From assembly GCF_023546765.1 (NCBI RefSeq), contig NZ_CP097484.1, positions 1,954,001 to 2,018,000 of the forward strand: a DNA stretch of 64,000 bases, given 5' to 3'. A model generated the notes under the pieces. It saw only the letters and a program-made list of their open reading frames with translations, was not told the origin of the DNA and did no database searches. Below, one piece after another: positions 1 to 9,124 of the stretch. Made by a program: the position numbers and the translations under genes. Positions within the stretch are counted from its first letter, which is position 1, and every line of letters begins with the position of its first letter. The stretch comes from Methylobacterium tardum (GTDB lineage Bacteria; Pseudomonadota; Alphaproteobacteria; Rhizobiales; Beijerinckiaceae).

Positions 1-264
1 CCCCGGGAGATGACCGTGGGCGAGCTGGTCGACCTCGTCGTGCGGATGACCGAAACCCCGTCCCGGATCGTGCGCCGGCCGCTGCCGGTGGACGATCCCC
101 AGCGCCGCCGGCCCGACATCACCCGCGCCGAGACCCTGCTCGACTGGTCGCCCAAGGTGTCGCTCGAGGAAGGTCTGGAGGCGACGATCGCGTGGTTCTC
201 CCGCGAGATCGCCCCGCGCCGGCCGCTGCCATCGATCGAGGAGCGCGCCTTTGTCGCCGGCTGA
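1..264 (+). CDS. NAD-dependent epimerase/dehydratase, C-terminal end (partial)
   Basis: The reading frame is already open at base 1 and ends at TGA 262-264, so only the last 87 residues are present. The segment carries the typical end of extended short-chain epimerases/decarboxylases acting on nucleotide sugars: a helix resembling MTVGELVDLV, then LPVDDPQRRRPDIT, then a W-x-P-K-V-x-L-x-E-G-L motif that closes the substrate domain in UDP-glucuronate decarboxylase and dTDP-glucose dehydratase relatives. The Rossmann half and the catalytic YxxxK lie upstream of the window, so the exact reaction cannot be named. It is followed 27 bases later by inositol-3-phosphate synthase on the same strand, which suggests a sugar/inositol operon. 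Confidence 0.8.
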   Translation, partial: PREMTVGELVDLVVRMTETPSRIVRRPLPVDDPQRRRPDITRAETLLDWSPKVSLEEGLEATIAWFSREIAPRRPLPSIEERAFVAG

Positions 265-291
265 ACCCCGCTTCCTGCGGCCGAGGCGCTG

Positions 292-1374
292 ATGGCCGTC
301 TCTCCCATCCGTGTCGGCCTCGTCGGGATCGGCAACTGCGCCTCGTCCTTCGTGCAGGGGCTGCATCATTACCGCGATGCGGCTTCCGGCGAGGCCGTGC
401 CCGGCCTGATGTCGCCCGATCTCGGCGGCTACCGGGTGCGCGACATCGCGGTCGTCTCGGCCTTCGACGTGACCGCCGCCAAGGTCGGACGGGATCTGTC
501 CGAGGCGATCCTGGCCGAGCCCAACAACACGCAGGTCTTCGCCGCGGTGCCGGCGACCGGCGTCACGGTGCGGCGCGGGCCGACCCATGACGGGATCGGA
601 CGCTACCTGGAGGGGGTGATCGCGGAATCGCCCGAGCCGGTGGCCGATGTGGCGGCGGAACTCACCCGCACCGGCACGCAGGTGCTCGTCTCCTACCTGC
701 CGGTGGGCTCCCAGGCGGCCACCGAGTTCTACGCCGAATGCGCGCTCCAGGCCGGCTGCGCCTTCGTGAACTGCATCCCGGTCTTCATCGCGTCGAACCC
801 GGAATGGGCGGAGCGCTTCGCCGCCAAAGGGCTGCCGATCGTCGGTGACGACATCAAGAGCCAGGTCGGCGCCACCATCGTGCACCGGGTGCTGGCGAAC
901 CTGATGCGCGAGCGCGGCGTGCGGCTCGACCGGACCTACCAGCTCAATTTCGGCGGCAACGCCGACTTCCTGAACATGCTCGAGCGCGAGCGGCTGGAAT
1001 CGAAGAAGCTCTCGAAGACCCGGGCGGTGACGAGCCAGCTCGACGCGCCGCTGGCACCGGGCGACGTCCATGTCGGCCCGAGCGACCACGTGCCGTGGCT
1101 GACAGACCGGAAATGGGCGCATATCCGGCTGGAGGGCACCGCCTTCGGCGGCGTGCCGCTCAACATCGAGCTGAAGCTCGAAGTGTGGGATTCGCCGAAC
1201 TCCGCCGGCATCGTGATCGACGCGGTGCGCTGCGCCCGCCTCGCCCTCGACCGGGGCCTCGGCGGCGCCCTCGAGGGCCCGTCGAGCTACTTCATGAAGT
1301 CGCCGCCCCGGCAGTTCACCGACACGGAGGCGCGGGAGCGGACCCTGCGCTTCGTGGCGGGCGAGGAGGCGTGA
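292..1374 (+). CDS. ino1: inositol-3-phosphate synthase
   Basis: Converts glucose 6-phosphate to 1L-myo-inositol 1-phosphate using bound NAD+ (EC 5.5.1.4). The 360-residue protein matches the short actinobacterial/archaeal type rather than the 500-residue eukaryotic type. Visible features are the N-terminal NAD motif [12 protein letters not shown] (about residues 9-20), the [10 protein letters not shown] segment (about 188-197) and the [14 protein letters not shown] segment (about 215-228), all hallmarks of the family, with an SKKLSKT motif after it. The gene sits between an epimerase and a phosphatase/methyltransferase pair. The phosphatase might dephosphorylate a product, but that is inference. 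Inositol may feed a glycan or lipid headgroup. Start ATG at 292 follows the epimerase stop closely. Confidence 0.92.
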   Translation: MAVSPIRVGLVGIGNCASSFVQGLHHYRDAASGEAVPGLMSPDLGGYRVRDIAVVSAFDVTAAKVGRDLSEAILAEPNNTQVFAAVPATGVTVRRGPTHDGIGRYLEGVIAESPEPVADVAAELTRTGTQVLVSYLPVGSQAATEFYAECALQAGCAFVNCIPVFIASNPEWAERFAAKGLPIVGDDIKSQVGATIVHRVLANLMRERGVRLDRTYQLNFGGNADFLNMLERERLESKKLSKTRAVTSQLDAPLAPGDVHVGPSDHVPWLTDRKWAHIRLEGTAFGGVPLNIELKLEVWDSPNSAGIVIDAVRCARLALDRGLGGALEGPSSYFMKSPPRQFTDTEARERTLRFVAGEEA

Positions 1375-1426
1375 TGGCGGGGCTCGCGCCGGGGGGAGCC
1401 GCGTCCATGGCGAGCCCGACCGCCTC

Positions 1427-2017
1427 ATGAGGCAGGTCTTCCTCGTCCGCCACGGCAGCCATGACCGGCTCGGGCGGATCCTGTGCGGGCGCATGCCGGG
1501 CGTCTCGCTGAGCGAGACCGGACGCGCCGAGGCGCAGGCCCTCGCCCGCCGTCTCGCCGGGAGCGGCGCCGGTCTCGTGCTGGCGAGCCCGCGCGAACGC
1601 ACGGCCGAGACCGCTTCCCCGATCGCCGCGTCTCTCGGCCTGGCGGTCGTGACCGAGCCGGGCCTCGACGAGATCGCGTTCGGCGACTGGACGGGCCGCG
1701 CCGTCGACGACCTCGCGGCCGAGCCCGCCTGGACCCTCTGGAACACGGCCCGGACCACGGCCCGGCCGCCGGGCGGCGAGAGCATGGCGGAGGCGCAAGA
1801 CCGGATCGGCCGGGTCCTCGAGAGCCTCGCCGAGGACGGCGTGCCCGCCATCCTGGTGAGCCATGCCGACGTGATCCGGGCCGCGCTCCTCAAGGTCCTG
1901 GGCCTCGGCCTCGACGCCTATGACCGGATCGTGGTCGATCCGGCCTCCTGCAGCGAGCTCGCCCTCTGGCCCGGGGGCGGGCGCGTCGTCTCCCTCAACG
2001 AACGGATCGCACCATGA
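1427..2017 (+). CDS. histidine phosphatase family protein (phosphoglycerate mutase-like)
   Basis: A 196-residue branch-1 histidine phosphatase. The phosphorylated histidine lies in the N-terminal LVRHGS motif (residues 5-10). Downstream are the family's ASPRERTAETA segment (about 53-63), the E-I-x-F-G-D-W-T-G motif (about 85-93), and the second catalytic histidine in LVSHADVIR (about 145-153). Such proteins may be broad phosphatases, phosphoglycerate mutases or alpha-ribazole/inositol phosphate phosphatases; the sequence alone does not choose. It follows inositol-3-phosphate synthase by 52 bases and its stop overlaps the next start (ATGA at 2014-2017), so it is translationally coupled to the methyltransferase. 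A role in processing a phosphorylated sugar or inositol intermediate is plausible but unproven. Confidence 0.85.
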   Translation: MRQVFLVRHGSHDRLGRILCGRMPGVSLSETGRAEAQALARRLAGSGAGLVLASPRERTAETASPIAASLGLAVVTEPGLDEIAFGDWTGRAVDDLAAEPAWTLWNTARTTARPPGGESMAEAQDRIGRVLESLAEDGVPAILVSHADVIRAALLKVLGLGLDAYDRIVVDPASCSELALWPGGGRVVSLNERIAP

Positions 2018-2787
2018 CGGCCTCCGATCTGCGCCGGCAGGCCGACGCCCTCGGACCCTGGTTCCACAACATCGATCTCGGCGGCGGGATCTGGACCGCC
2101 CCGGACCATTTCCTCGGCGATTATCCGGGGGTGAAGTGGCGGCGCTTCGCCGACGCGCTGCCCGCCGATCTCACCGGCAAGAGCGTCCTCGATATCGGCT
2201 GCAACGGCGGCTTCTACGCCATCGAGATGAAGCGGCGCGGCGCGGCCCGGGTGCTCGGCCTCGATGCCGACGACCGCTACCTCGCCCAGGCCCGCTTCGC
2301 CGCCGCCAGCCTCGGGCAGGAGATCGAGTTCCGCAACCTTTCGGTCTATGACGTCGGCGCGCTGGGCGAGCGGTTCGACATCGTGCTGTTCATGGGGGTG
2401 CTCTACCACCTGCGCCACCCGCTGCTCGCCCTCGACCTGATCCGCGAGCACGTGGCCGGCGATCTGCTCGTGTTCCAGTCGATGCTGCGCGGCAGCCGGG
2501 CGGTCGAGCCGGTCGCCGAGGATTACGATTTCTGGGACATGGACCAGTTCGAGCGGCCCGGTTACCCGAAGATGCACTTCGCCGAGCATGCCTACGCCCA
2601 CGACTGGACCAACTGGTGGATCCCGAACCGTGCCGGCATCGAGGCGATGCTGCGGGCGAGCGGCTTCTCCATCGCGGCCCAGCCCGAGGCCGAGGTCTAT
2701 CTCTGCCGCACCGCGCCGGTCCCCTACGGGCTGGGAGCCGAATACCCCGCGCGGGCGGAGACTCACGAACGCGGAAGCACGCGATGA
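2014..2787 (+). CDS. SAM-dependent methyltransferase, TIGR04290 (Rta_06860) family
   Basis: A class I SAM methyltransferase of 257 residues. Motif I is SVLDIGCNGGFYAIEM (about residues 55-70), the acidic residue closing the adenosine pocket is in LGLDADDRY (about 79-87), and MGVLYHLRHPLLALD (about 129-143) is the motif characteristic of the DUF1698/TIGR04290 group. N-terminal LGPWFHNIDL is also typical. The family is usually found in clusters with glycosyltransferases, inositol synthase and other sugar enzymes, and that is what surrounds it here. The acceptor is probably a glycan or small sugar metabolite; the exact substrate is not visible. Both ends overlap neighbours by four bases (ATGA), indicating a tight operon. 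Confidence 0.85.
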   Translation: MTASDLRRQADALGPWFHNIDLGGGIWTAPDHFLGDYPGVKWRRFADALPADLTGKSVLDIGCNGGFYAIEMKRRGAARVLGLDADDRYLAQARFAAASLGQEIEFRNLSVYDVGALGERFDIVLFMGVLYHLRHPLLALDLIREHVAGDLLVFQSMLRGSRAVEPVAEDYDFWDMDQFERPGYPKMHFAEHAYAHDWTNWWIPNRAGIEAMLRASGFSIAAQPEAEVYLCRTAPVPYGLGAEYPARAETHERGSTR

Positions 2788-3683
2788 TCGACTCGGTGAT
2801 GCTCTGGAACGAGCCCAACAACAAATCGCACTGGGACCCGGAGATCGACCCCGACTGGCTGCTCTTCGCCGAGATGGTCAAGGAGGCGGGCCACGCGATC
2901 CGGGCGGTGAACCCGGCCCTGACCCGCGTGCTCGGCGGCATCTCGCCGATCGATCCGATCTTCATCCGCAACATGGAGGGACGCGGCGTGCTCGACGCCG
3001 TCGACGCGGTGGCGGTGCACGGCTTCCCCCTCGACTGGAACCTGTGGTCGATCCACGACTGGCCGGCCAAGGTCGACGAGATCCGCGCGGTCACGAACCT
3101 GCCGGTCTGGGTCTCGGAGGTCGGCGTCTCGACCTTCGGCGCCGAGGAGGTGCAGGATTGGGGCCTGCGCCGGACCCTCGAGCTGCTCTCCGGCCGGGCG
3201 CCGCGGATCCACTGGTACAGCCTCTACGACCTGCCGCGGGAATGGGAGGCCACCACCCGCCACAGGGAGGCCGAGGGCTCCTCCTATTACCGGCACTTCC
3301 ACATGGGCCTGCTGCGCCAGGACGGCACCCCGAAGATCGCCCTGGAGAGCTTCGCCCGCCACACGCCGGAGATCGGCCTGTGCCAGTGGTTCCATTTCGA
3401 GGACCACCGGCTCGACGAGGCCGTGGCGTGGATGAAGCGGCTGGGCGTGCGCTACCTGCGCACCGGCCTGTCCTGGGCCGACAGCTTCCGCCCGGGGGCG
3501 CTCGACTGGTTCGACCGGCAGATGGAGGCGCTGAAGGATTTCGACGTCACCGTCACCTTCTGCTTCACGCCGGAGCACCGGGGCATCACGCCCCATCACA
3601 CCAGTGCGCCGCTGGTCCGCGCGGAATACGCGGAGTTCTGCGCCGCCATGGTCCGGCGCTACGCGCCGGGCACGCCAACATAG
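2784..3683 (+). CDS. clan GH-A-like glycoside hydrolase with circularly permuted barrel
   Basis: A 299-residue cytoplasmic protein without signal peptide. Residues 7-11 read WNEPN, the acid/base motif that in clan GH-A enzymes (for example GH39 beta-xylosidases) sits on strand 4 in mid-protein. The second catalytic glutamate is in VWVSEVG (about 108-114). The order is unusual: after the strand-8-like region come LDEAVAWMKRLGVRYLRTGL, a strand-2-like VTVTFCFTPEH segment and YAEFCAAMVRRYAP, which in ordinary members precede the NEP motif. The protein therefore seems to begin at strand 4 and end at strand 3. The start ATG overlaps the methyltransferase stop (ATGA), supporting this as the real N-terminus. 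Substrate unknown. It could also be two damaged fragments, but there is no frame break. Confidence 0.75.
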   Translation: MIDSVMLWNEPNNKSHWDPEIDPDWLLFAEMVKEAGHAIRAVNPALTRVLGGISPIDPIFIRNMEGRGVLDAVDAVAVHGFPLDWNLWSIHDWPAKVDEIRAVTNLPVWVSEVGVSTFGAEEVQDWGLRRTLELLSGRAPRIHWYSLYDLPREWEATTRHREAEGSSYYRHFHMGLLRQDGTPKIALESFARHTPEIGLCQWFHFEDHRLDEAVAWMKRLGVRYLRTGLSWADSFRPGALDWFDRQMEALKDFDVTVTFCFTPEHRGITPHHTSAPLVRAEYAEFCAAMVRRYAPGTPT

Positions 3684-3684
3684 A

Positions 3685-3714
3685 TTGACGCTCGATCCCG
3701 GGACCGCGGCTATC
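3685..3714 (+). promoter_or_regulatory. candidate sigma-70 promoter of the ACIII/caa3 operon
   Basis: TTGACG at 3685-3690 and GCTATC at 3709-3714, separated by 18 bases, precede actA by about 80 bases. It lies just after the stop of the preceding operon and is the only good -35 box in the gap. This is a sequence match only. Confidence 0.4.
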
Positions 3715-3793
3715 CCTCGATGCGGAGCTGCGGCCCGGAAAGCCGACCGACGCGTCTGACGGTTTTCACGCCGCGGGGAGGTGAACGCCCGGA

Positions 3794-4453
3794 ATGGTGC
3801 AGATCTTCCGTCCGGGTGCCGACACGGTCGCCCGGGTCGTCCTGGCCTCGGTAGCTGTGGTCCCGGTCCTGTCGATGGGCCTCGCCTACGCGGTCTGGCG
3901 GTCGCCCTACGCCACCCAGCAGGACGTGACCCGCGAGCAGCCGGTCCCGTTCAGCCACGAGCACCATGTCGGCGGCCTCGGGATCGATTGCCGCTACTGC
4001 CACACCTCCGTGGAGAAGGCCGCCTTCCCGGGGATCCCGCCGACCGAGACCTGCATGAGCTGCCACTCGCAGATCTGGACCAACGCGCCGATGCTGGCGC
4101 CGGTGCGGACCAGCCTGGCCGAGGGGCGCCCGCTCCTGTGGCGCAAGGTCCATACCCTGCCGCACTACGTCTACTTCAACCATGCCGTGCACGTGGCCAA
4201 GGGCGTCGGCTGCACCACCTGCCACGGCGAAGTCCAGACTATGAAGCTGATCCGGCAGGTGGCACCGCTCACCATGGGCTGGTGCCTCGACTGCCACCGC
4301 GACCCGGCCCCGAACCTGCGCCCCCGCGAGGCTGTGTTCGACACGCACTGGACGCCGCCGGCCGACCAGAAGACCGTCGGGGCCGAGCTCGCGAAGGCCT
4401 ACCACATCAAATCCCCCGAGCGGCTCAGCGAGTGCTCCATATGCCACCGCTGA
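3794..4453 (+). CDS. actA: alternative complex III pentaheme cytochrome ActA
   Basis: Periplasmic pentaheme cytochrome c subunit of alternative complex III, the quinol:cytochrome c oxidoreductase that replaces bc1. The 219-residue protein has one N-terminal membrane anchor (about residues 13-35) and five CxxCH haem sites: C66-H70, C87-H91, C140-H144, C164-H168 and C214-H218. Several extra histidines (HEHH at 55-58, H130, H133) are likely distal haem ligands. It is the first gene of a run actA-B-C-D-E-F followed by oxidase genes. The last bases overlap the actB start. A GGAGG at 3776-3780 lies rather far (13 bases) from the ATG at 3794, but no better in-frame start is seen. Confidence 0.93.
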   Translation: MVQIFRPGADTVARVVLASVAVVPVLSMGLAYAVWRSPYATQQDVTREQPVPFSHEHHVGGLGIDCRYCHTSVEKAAFPGIPPTETCMSCHSQIWTNAPMLAPVRTSLAEGRPLLWRKVHTLPHYVYFNHAVHVAKGVGCTTCHGEVQTMKLIRQVAPLTMGWCLDCHRDPAPNLRPREAVFDTHWTPPADQKTVGAELAKAYHIKSPERLSECSICHR

Positions 4454-7245
4454 CCGCCCCCTCCCGCCGCGAGGCCCTGGGCCTGCTCTCCGCGGGCCTC
4501 GCGGCGGGCCTCGGCGCCTGCTCGAAACCCTCCGAGGAGCTGGTGCCCTACGTGGTGCAGCCGGAGCGGCTGCTGCCCGGCGTGCCGGAGCGCTACGCCA
4601 CCGCGCTGTCGCTCGGCGGCTGGGCGCGGGGCGTCCACGCCATCGCGGTGGATGGGCGGCCGATCAAGATCGAGGGCAACCCGCTGCACCCCGCGAGCCT
4701 CGGGGCCACCGACGTCTTCGCCGAGGCCGCGATCCTCGACCTCTACGATCCCGACCGCTCTCGCACGGTCACCGAGCGGGTGAACGGCATCGCCTCCTGG
4801 GACATGGTCGAGCGGGCGCTGGCCGCGCCCCTGGCCGAGGCGCGCCGGCAGAAGGGCAAGGGCTTCCGCCTGCTGACCGGGCACGTCACGTCGCCGACGC
4901 TCCTGCGCCAGATCGCGGCCCTGCTCCAGGCGATGCCGGACGCCGCCTGGCACGTCCACGAGCCCCTGGACGACGCGGCATCGCTCCGTGGGGCGGAGCT
5001 CGCCTTCGGCCGCCCCTTGCGCGCCCTGCCGGATCCCGGCCGGGCCGAGACGATCCTGTGCGTCGGCGCCGACCCGCTCGGGCCGGGGCCGGACCAGATC
5101 CGGTTCGGCCGCGCCTTCATCGACCGCCGCCGCGATTCGGCCCGGTTCGGCCGGCTCTACGTCGCCGAGACCGCGCTGACCCAGACCGGCATCAAGGCCG
5201 ATGCCCGCTGCGCCCTCCATCCCCGCGACGCGGGCGCCCTCCTGGCCGCCCTGGCCAATGCGCTCGGCGCGGCCCTCCCCGCGCCCGACCTGCCGCAAGA
5301 GGCCGCCCGCTTCGCCGCCGCTGCGGCGGCGGATCTGCGCGGGGCCGAGGGCCGGGCCCTGGTCCTGGTCGGCGACGCCCTGCCGCCCGAGCTGCACGCC
5401 CTCGGCCACTGGATCAACGGCCGGCTCAAGGCGCCGGTCACCTACACGGCGCCGCTCGACGGGGCGGGCGACCGCGCACCGGCCGATCTCGCGTCCCTGG
5501 CGGCGGATCTCGAGGGCGGCGCGGTCACCTGCCTGGCCATCCTCGGCTGCAACCCGGTCCAGACGGCGCCCGCCGACCTCGGCTTCGCGGACAGGCTCGG
5601 GCGGGCCGGCTTCTCGGTCCAGGCCGGGCTGCACGGCGACGAGACCGCCGGCGTCACGCACTGGCACCTGCCGCTGGCCCACGAGCTGGAGAGCTGGTCG
5701 GACCTGCGCGCCCGCGACGGCACCGCGAGCCTCGTCCAGCCCCTGGTCCGGCCCCTCTACGGCGGCCGCTCGGCGCACGAGATCCTGTCCCTGCTCGCCG
5801 GCGCGCCCGCCACCTCTGGCTACGACATCGTCCGGGCGACGTGGCGCGACCGCGCCGGCGCCGATTTCGAGGGCTGGTGGCGGAAGGCGCTGCACGACGG
5901 ACTCATCCCCGGCAGTGCCGCCGCCCCGGTCGATCCGGGCGCGGCGCGGCTGCCGACCCTGCCGGCGCCCCCGGCCGAGGGTTTCGCCGTGGAGCTGCGC
6001 GCCGATCCCTGCCTGTACGACGGCCGCTACGCCAACAATGCCTGGCTGCAGGAATGCCCGAAGCCGGTCTCCAAGCAGGTCTGGGGCAACGCGCTGGCGC
6101 TGTCGCAAGCCGAGGCGACGCGGCGCGGCCTGGAGGCGGGGGACCTCGTCGCTGTCGGGCTGAACGGCCGCCAGATCGAGGCGCTGGTCGCGGTGGAATC
6201 GGGCGTTGCCGACGGGGCCGGTGCGCTCACCTTTGGCTACGGCCGCCCCCGGGCCGGGGCGATCGGCAACGGCGTCGGCGCGGACAGCTATCGCCTCGCC
6301 ACGAAGGCGGCCCCGCGCCTCCTGGCCGGCGTGAGCCTGGGAAAGACCGGACAGAGCGGCGAGGTGCTGCGCACCCAGAACTATACGCAGATCGAGGGCG
6401 AGACGAAAAAACTGTTTCGGCAGATCGCCTTGGCCGAGCTTCCTCGCGCAGAGTCTAAGGGCATCGGCACCGACCAGCCGACGCTCCTCGATCCGTGGCA
6501 GGGCGACGCGGACGGCCATGCCTGGGCGATGGTGATCGACACGCACGCCTGCATCGGCTGCAATGCCTGCGTGGTCGCCTGCCAGTCCGAGAACAACGTG
6601 CCGGTGGTCGGCCCGGAGGAGATCGCCCGGGGCCGGATCATGCACTGGCTGCGGGTTGATCTCTACGATTCCGGCACGCCCGAAGCGGTCAACGCCGGGT
6701 TTCAGCCGGTTCCGTGCATGCATTGCGAGCACGCGCCCTGCGAGCCGGTCTGCCCAGTGGCGGCCTCGGTCCATGACGGCGAGGGGCTGAACCTCCAAGT
6801 CTACAATCGCTGCGTCGGCACGCGCTTCTGCGAGGCGAACTGCCCCTACAAGGTCCGGCGCTTCAACTTCTTCGGCTATGCCGACGGGCAGCCCTACGCG
6901 ACCATGGGCGCCGAGAGCATCAAGGCGCAGCACAACCCGAACGTCACGGTCCGCGCCCGCGGCGTGATGGAGAAGTGCACCTACTGCGTCCAGCGGATCG
7001 CCAACGCACGGCAGGAGGCCGAGCGCGACGGCCGGCCGATGGGGCCGGTCTCGACCGCCTGCCAATCCGCCTGCCCGACCCGGGCGATCACCTTCGGCGA
7101 CCTTGCCAAGCCGGATGATCCGATCCGCGCCCTGCGCCAGGATCCGAGGCACTACGCCCTGATGGAGGAGCTGAACACGCGGCCGCGCACCACCTACCTC
7201 GCCGACCTGCATGCCCCGAACCCGGATCTCGGGGGGCGGACATGA
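4441..7245 (+). CDS. actB: alternative complex III iron-sulfur/molybdopterin-like subunit ActB
   Basis: A 934-residue fusion, as usual for ActB: an N-terminal molybdopterin-oxidoreductase-like domain that binds no cofactor in studied members, then a ferredoxin-like domain with four cysteine groups. The clusters are in CIGCNACVVAC (starting about residue 704), CMHCEHAPCEPVCP, CVGTRFCEANCP and CTYC...CQSACP (about 847-880). A twin-arginine signal is visible at SRREALGLL (residues 8-16), with a cysteine at the end of the hydrophobic stretch (LGAC), so export by Tat and possible lipidation are likely. It passes electrons from the membrane quinol site to ActA/ActE haems. Start ATG 4441 overlaps the actA stop by 13 bases; the stop overlaps actC (ATGA). 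Confidence 0.93.
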   Translation: MPPLTAPSRREALGLLSAGLAAGLGACSKPSEELVPYVVQPERLLPGVPERYATALSLGGWARGVHAIAVDGRPIKIEGNPLHPASLGATDVFAEAAILDLYDPDRSRTVTERVNGIASWDMVERALAAPLAEARRQKGKGFRLLTGHVTSPTLLRQIAALLQAMPDAAWHVHEPLDDAASLRGAELAFGRPLRALPDPGRAETILCVGADPLGPGPDQIRFGRAFIDRRRDSARFGRLYVAETALTQTGIKADARCALHPRDAGALLAALANALGAALPAPDLPQEAARFAAAAAADLRGAEGRALVLVGDALPPELHALGHWINGRLKAPVTYTAPLDGAGDRAPADLASLAADLEGGAVTCLAILGCNPVQTAPADLGFADRLGRAGFSVQAGLHGDETAGVTHWHLPLAHELESWSDLRARDGTASLVQPLVRPLYGGRSAHEILSLLAGAPATSGYDIVRATWRDRAGADFEGWWRKALHDGLIPGSAAAPVDPGAARLPTLPAPPAEGFAVELRADPCLYDGRYANNAWLQECPKPVSKQVWGNALALSQAEATRRGLEAGDLVAVGLNGRQIEALVAVESGVADGAGALTFGYGRPRAGAIGNGVGADSYRLATKAAPRLLAGVSLGKTGQSGEVLRTQNYTQIEGETKKLFRQIALAELPRAESKGIGTDQPTLLDPWQGDADGHAWAMVIDTHACIGCNACVVACQSENNVPVVGPEEIARGRIMHWLRVDLYDSGTPEAVNAGFQPVPCMHCEHAPCEPVCPVAASVHDGEGLNLQVYNRCVGTRFCEANCPYKVRRFNFFGYADGQPYATMGAESIKAQHNPNVTVRARGVMEKCTYCVQRIANARQEAERDGRPMGPVSTACQSACPTRAITFGDLAKPDDPIRALRQDPRHYALMEELNTRPRTTYLADLHAPNPDLGGRT

Positions 7246-8600
7246 GCGGCGGCACGCAGGCCCATCGCTGGATCGCCCCGGCCCAGCTCAGCCACGGCGC
7301 GATCTCGGCGGCGATCGCAGACCCGATCCAGAAGCGGAGGCCGGGCAAGGTCTGGTTCATTGCGCTGCTCGCCACCCTGCCCTTCGTGCTGGTGACGCTC
7401 GGGGCGATCGGCGCGGTGCTCACCGTGGGGATCGGCCTGTCGGGGGTGAACACCACCGTGGTCTGGGGCTTCTCGATCGCCAACTACGTCTGGTGGATCG
7501 GCATCGGCAATGCCGGCACGCTGATCTCGCCGATGCTGCTGCTCACGCGCCAGCGCTGGCGCGCCTCGATCAACCGCTTCGCCGAGGCGATGACCCTGTT
7601 CGCCGCCGGCATCGCCGGGATCTTCCCGATCATCCATCTCGGGCGGCCGCTCTACGCCTACTGGCTGGCGCCCTACCCCAACACCATGGACCTCTGGCCG
7701 CAATGGCGCTCGGCCCTGGTGTGGGATTTCTGGGCGATCCTCAGCTACATCCTGTTCTCGGCCCTGTTCTGGTTCACCGGGCTCCTGCCCGACCTCGCCA
7801 CGATGCGCGACCGGGCCACGACCCGGGCCGGCCAGATCCTCTACGGCGCCCTGGCGCTCGGCTGGCGCAACTCCGCCCGGCACTGGCAGGTCTACGAGAC
7901 CTACCACAAGACCATGGCGGCGCTCGCCGTGCCGCTGGTCTGCTCGGTGCACTCGATCGTCGGCCTCGACTTCGCGGCGAGCCTGATGCCGGGCTGGCAG
8001 GAGAGCATCTTCCCGCCCTACTTCGTCGTCGGCGCAATGTATTCCGGCTTCGCCATGGTGGTGGTGATCGCGATCTTCATCCGCTGGGGCCTGAGCCTCC
8101 AGGCGGTGATCACGCCGGCCCATTTCGACGTCATGGGCAAGGTCATGCTGTTCGCCAGCGTGGTCATGACCCTGTCCTACGCCACCGAATGGTTCATGGC
8201 CTGGTACGGCGGCGAGCATGCCGACCGCGACGTCGTCCGGTACTTCTTCGCGGGCGATTACCGCTGGCTGTACTACGCCCTGATCGCCTGCAACTGCGTC
8301 GTGCCGCAGGCCCTGTGGTTCCCGTTCGCGCGCCGGAACCTCTGGGCGCTCGCGGCGATCTCGGTGGTGATCAATGTCGGGATGTGGTTCGAGCGCATCC
8401 TGATCGTGTGGAACACGCTCTCGCACGGCCACGCGATGAGCCTGTGGCGGACCTATCACACGAGCCTCTACGATCTCGCGATCCTGTTCGGCCCGCTCGG
8501 CCTGTTCGTGCTCGGCTTCCTCGTGCTGGTGCGGATCTTCCCCATCGTCTCGATGCACGAGGTCCGGCAGATCAGCCACGACGAGGGGGCGGCCGCATGA
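7242..8600 (+). CDS. actC: alternative complex III NrfD-like membrane subunit ActC
   Basis: A 452-residue polytopic membrane protein of the NrfD/PsrC family, about ten transmembrane helices, which carries the quinol site in alternative complex III. The N-terminal half has VWGFSIANYVWWIGIGNAG and TRQRWRASINRFAEAMT, both strongly conserved in ActC; H160-region sequences such as FPIIHLGRP and the VCSVHSIVGLDF segment are typical of the quinol-binding core. It pairs with ActF, a related NrfD-like subunit, which is frameshifted here. Overlaps of four bases with actB and actD indicate coupled translation in one operon. Confidence 0.93.
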   Translation: MSGGTQAHRWIAPAQLSHGAISAAIADPIQKRRPGKVWFIALLATLPFVLVTLGAIGAVLTVGIGLSGVNTTVVWGFSIANYVWWIGIGNAGTLISPMLLLTRQRWRASINRFAEAMTLFAAGIAGIFPIIHLGRPLYAYWLAPYPNTMDLWPQWRSALVWDFWAILSYILFSALFWFTGLLPDLATMRDRATTRAGQILYGALALGWRNSARHWQVYETYHKTMAALAVPLVCSVHSIVGLDFAASLMPGWQESIFPPYFVVGAMYSGFAMVVVIAIFIRWGLSLQAVITPAHFDVMGKVMLFASVVMTLSYATEWFMAWYGGEHADRDVVRYFFAGDYRWLYYALIACNCVVPQALWFPFARRNLWALAAISVVINVGMWFERILIVWNTLSHGHAMSLWRTYHTSLYDLAILFGPLGLFVLGFLVLVRIFPIVSMHEVRQISHDEGAAA

Positions 8601-9124
8601 GTGCCAGCACCAGCGCGCCCCTGCTCGCCGAGTTCGAGACCCCCGAGGCCCTGGTCCGGGCGCTGCGGCTCGCCCGCGCCGACGGCCACCGCCTGCTCGA
8701 CGCCTTCACGCCCTTCCCGCTGGAGGAGCTGTCGGGCGCCCTCGCGCCGCCGCGCAACCCCGTGCGGCTGGTCATGGCTCTGGCGGGCTTCGGGGCCGCG
8801 GCCGCGATGTACGGCCTGCAATGGTACAGCGCGGTGGTCGCCTACCCGCTGAATTCCGGCGGGCGGCCGCTCCATTCCTGGCCGGTCTTCTCCCTGGTGC
8901 CGTTCGAGTTCGGCGTGCTGGCGGCGGCTGTGGCGGGCTTTGCCACGATGCTCTGGGCCTGCGGCCTGCCGCGGCTCAACCATCCGGTCCACGACATGCC
9001 GCAATTCGAGCGGGCGAGCCAGGACCGGTTCCTGCTGCTCGTCGCCCCGAAGGACGGGCCTGCGCCCCTGCGCCGCCGGCTGGAGGAGGCCGGGGCACTC
9101 CTCGTCTCGGAGATGCACGGATGA
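8597..9124 (+). CDS. actD: alternative complex III subunit ActD (DUF3341)
   Basis: A 175-residue DUF3341 protein. It has a cytoplasmic N-terminal domain beginning LLAEFETPEALVRALR, the conserved DAFTPFPLEEL motif (about residues 35-45), then two transmembrane helices (about 58-80 and 102-125), and a short C-terminal domain with the family pattern RLNHPVHDMPQFERASQDRFLL. In the alternative complex III structure this subunit holds ActC and ActF together; it binds no redox cofactor. ATG 8597 overlaps the actC stop and its own stop overlaps actE (ATGA at 9121). Confidence 0.92.
   Translation: MSASTSAPLLAEFETPEALVRALRLARADGHRLLDAFTPFPLEELSGALAPPRNPVRLVMALAGFGAAAAMYGLQWYSAVVAYPLNSGGRPLHSWPVFSLVPFEFGVLAAAVAGFATMLWACGLPRLNHPVHDMPQFERASQDRFLLLVAPKDGPAPLRRRLEEAGALLVSEMHG

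Noticed and set aside
4399..7212. 937-residue open frame antisense to actB
   Set aside because: Shadow of a GC-rich gene; the plus strand carries clear FeS motifs, and the antisense protein has no domain.
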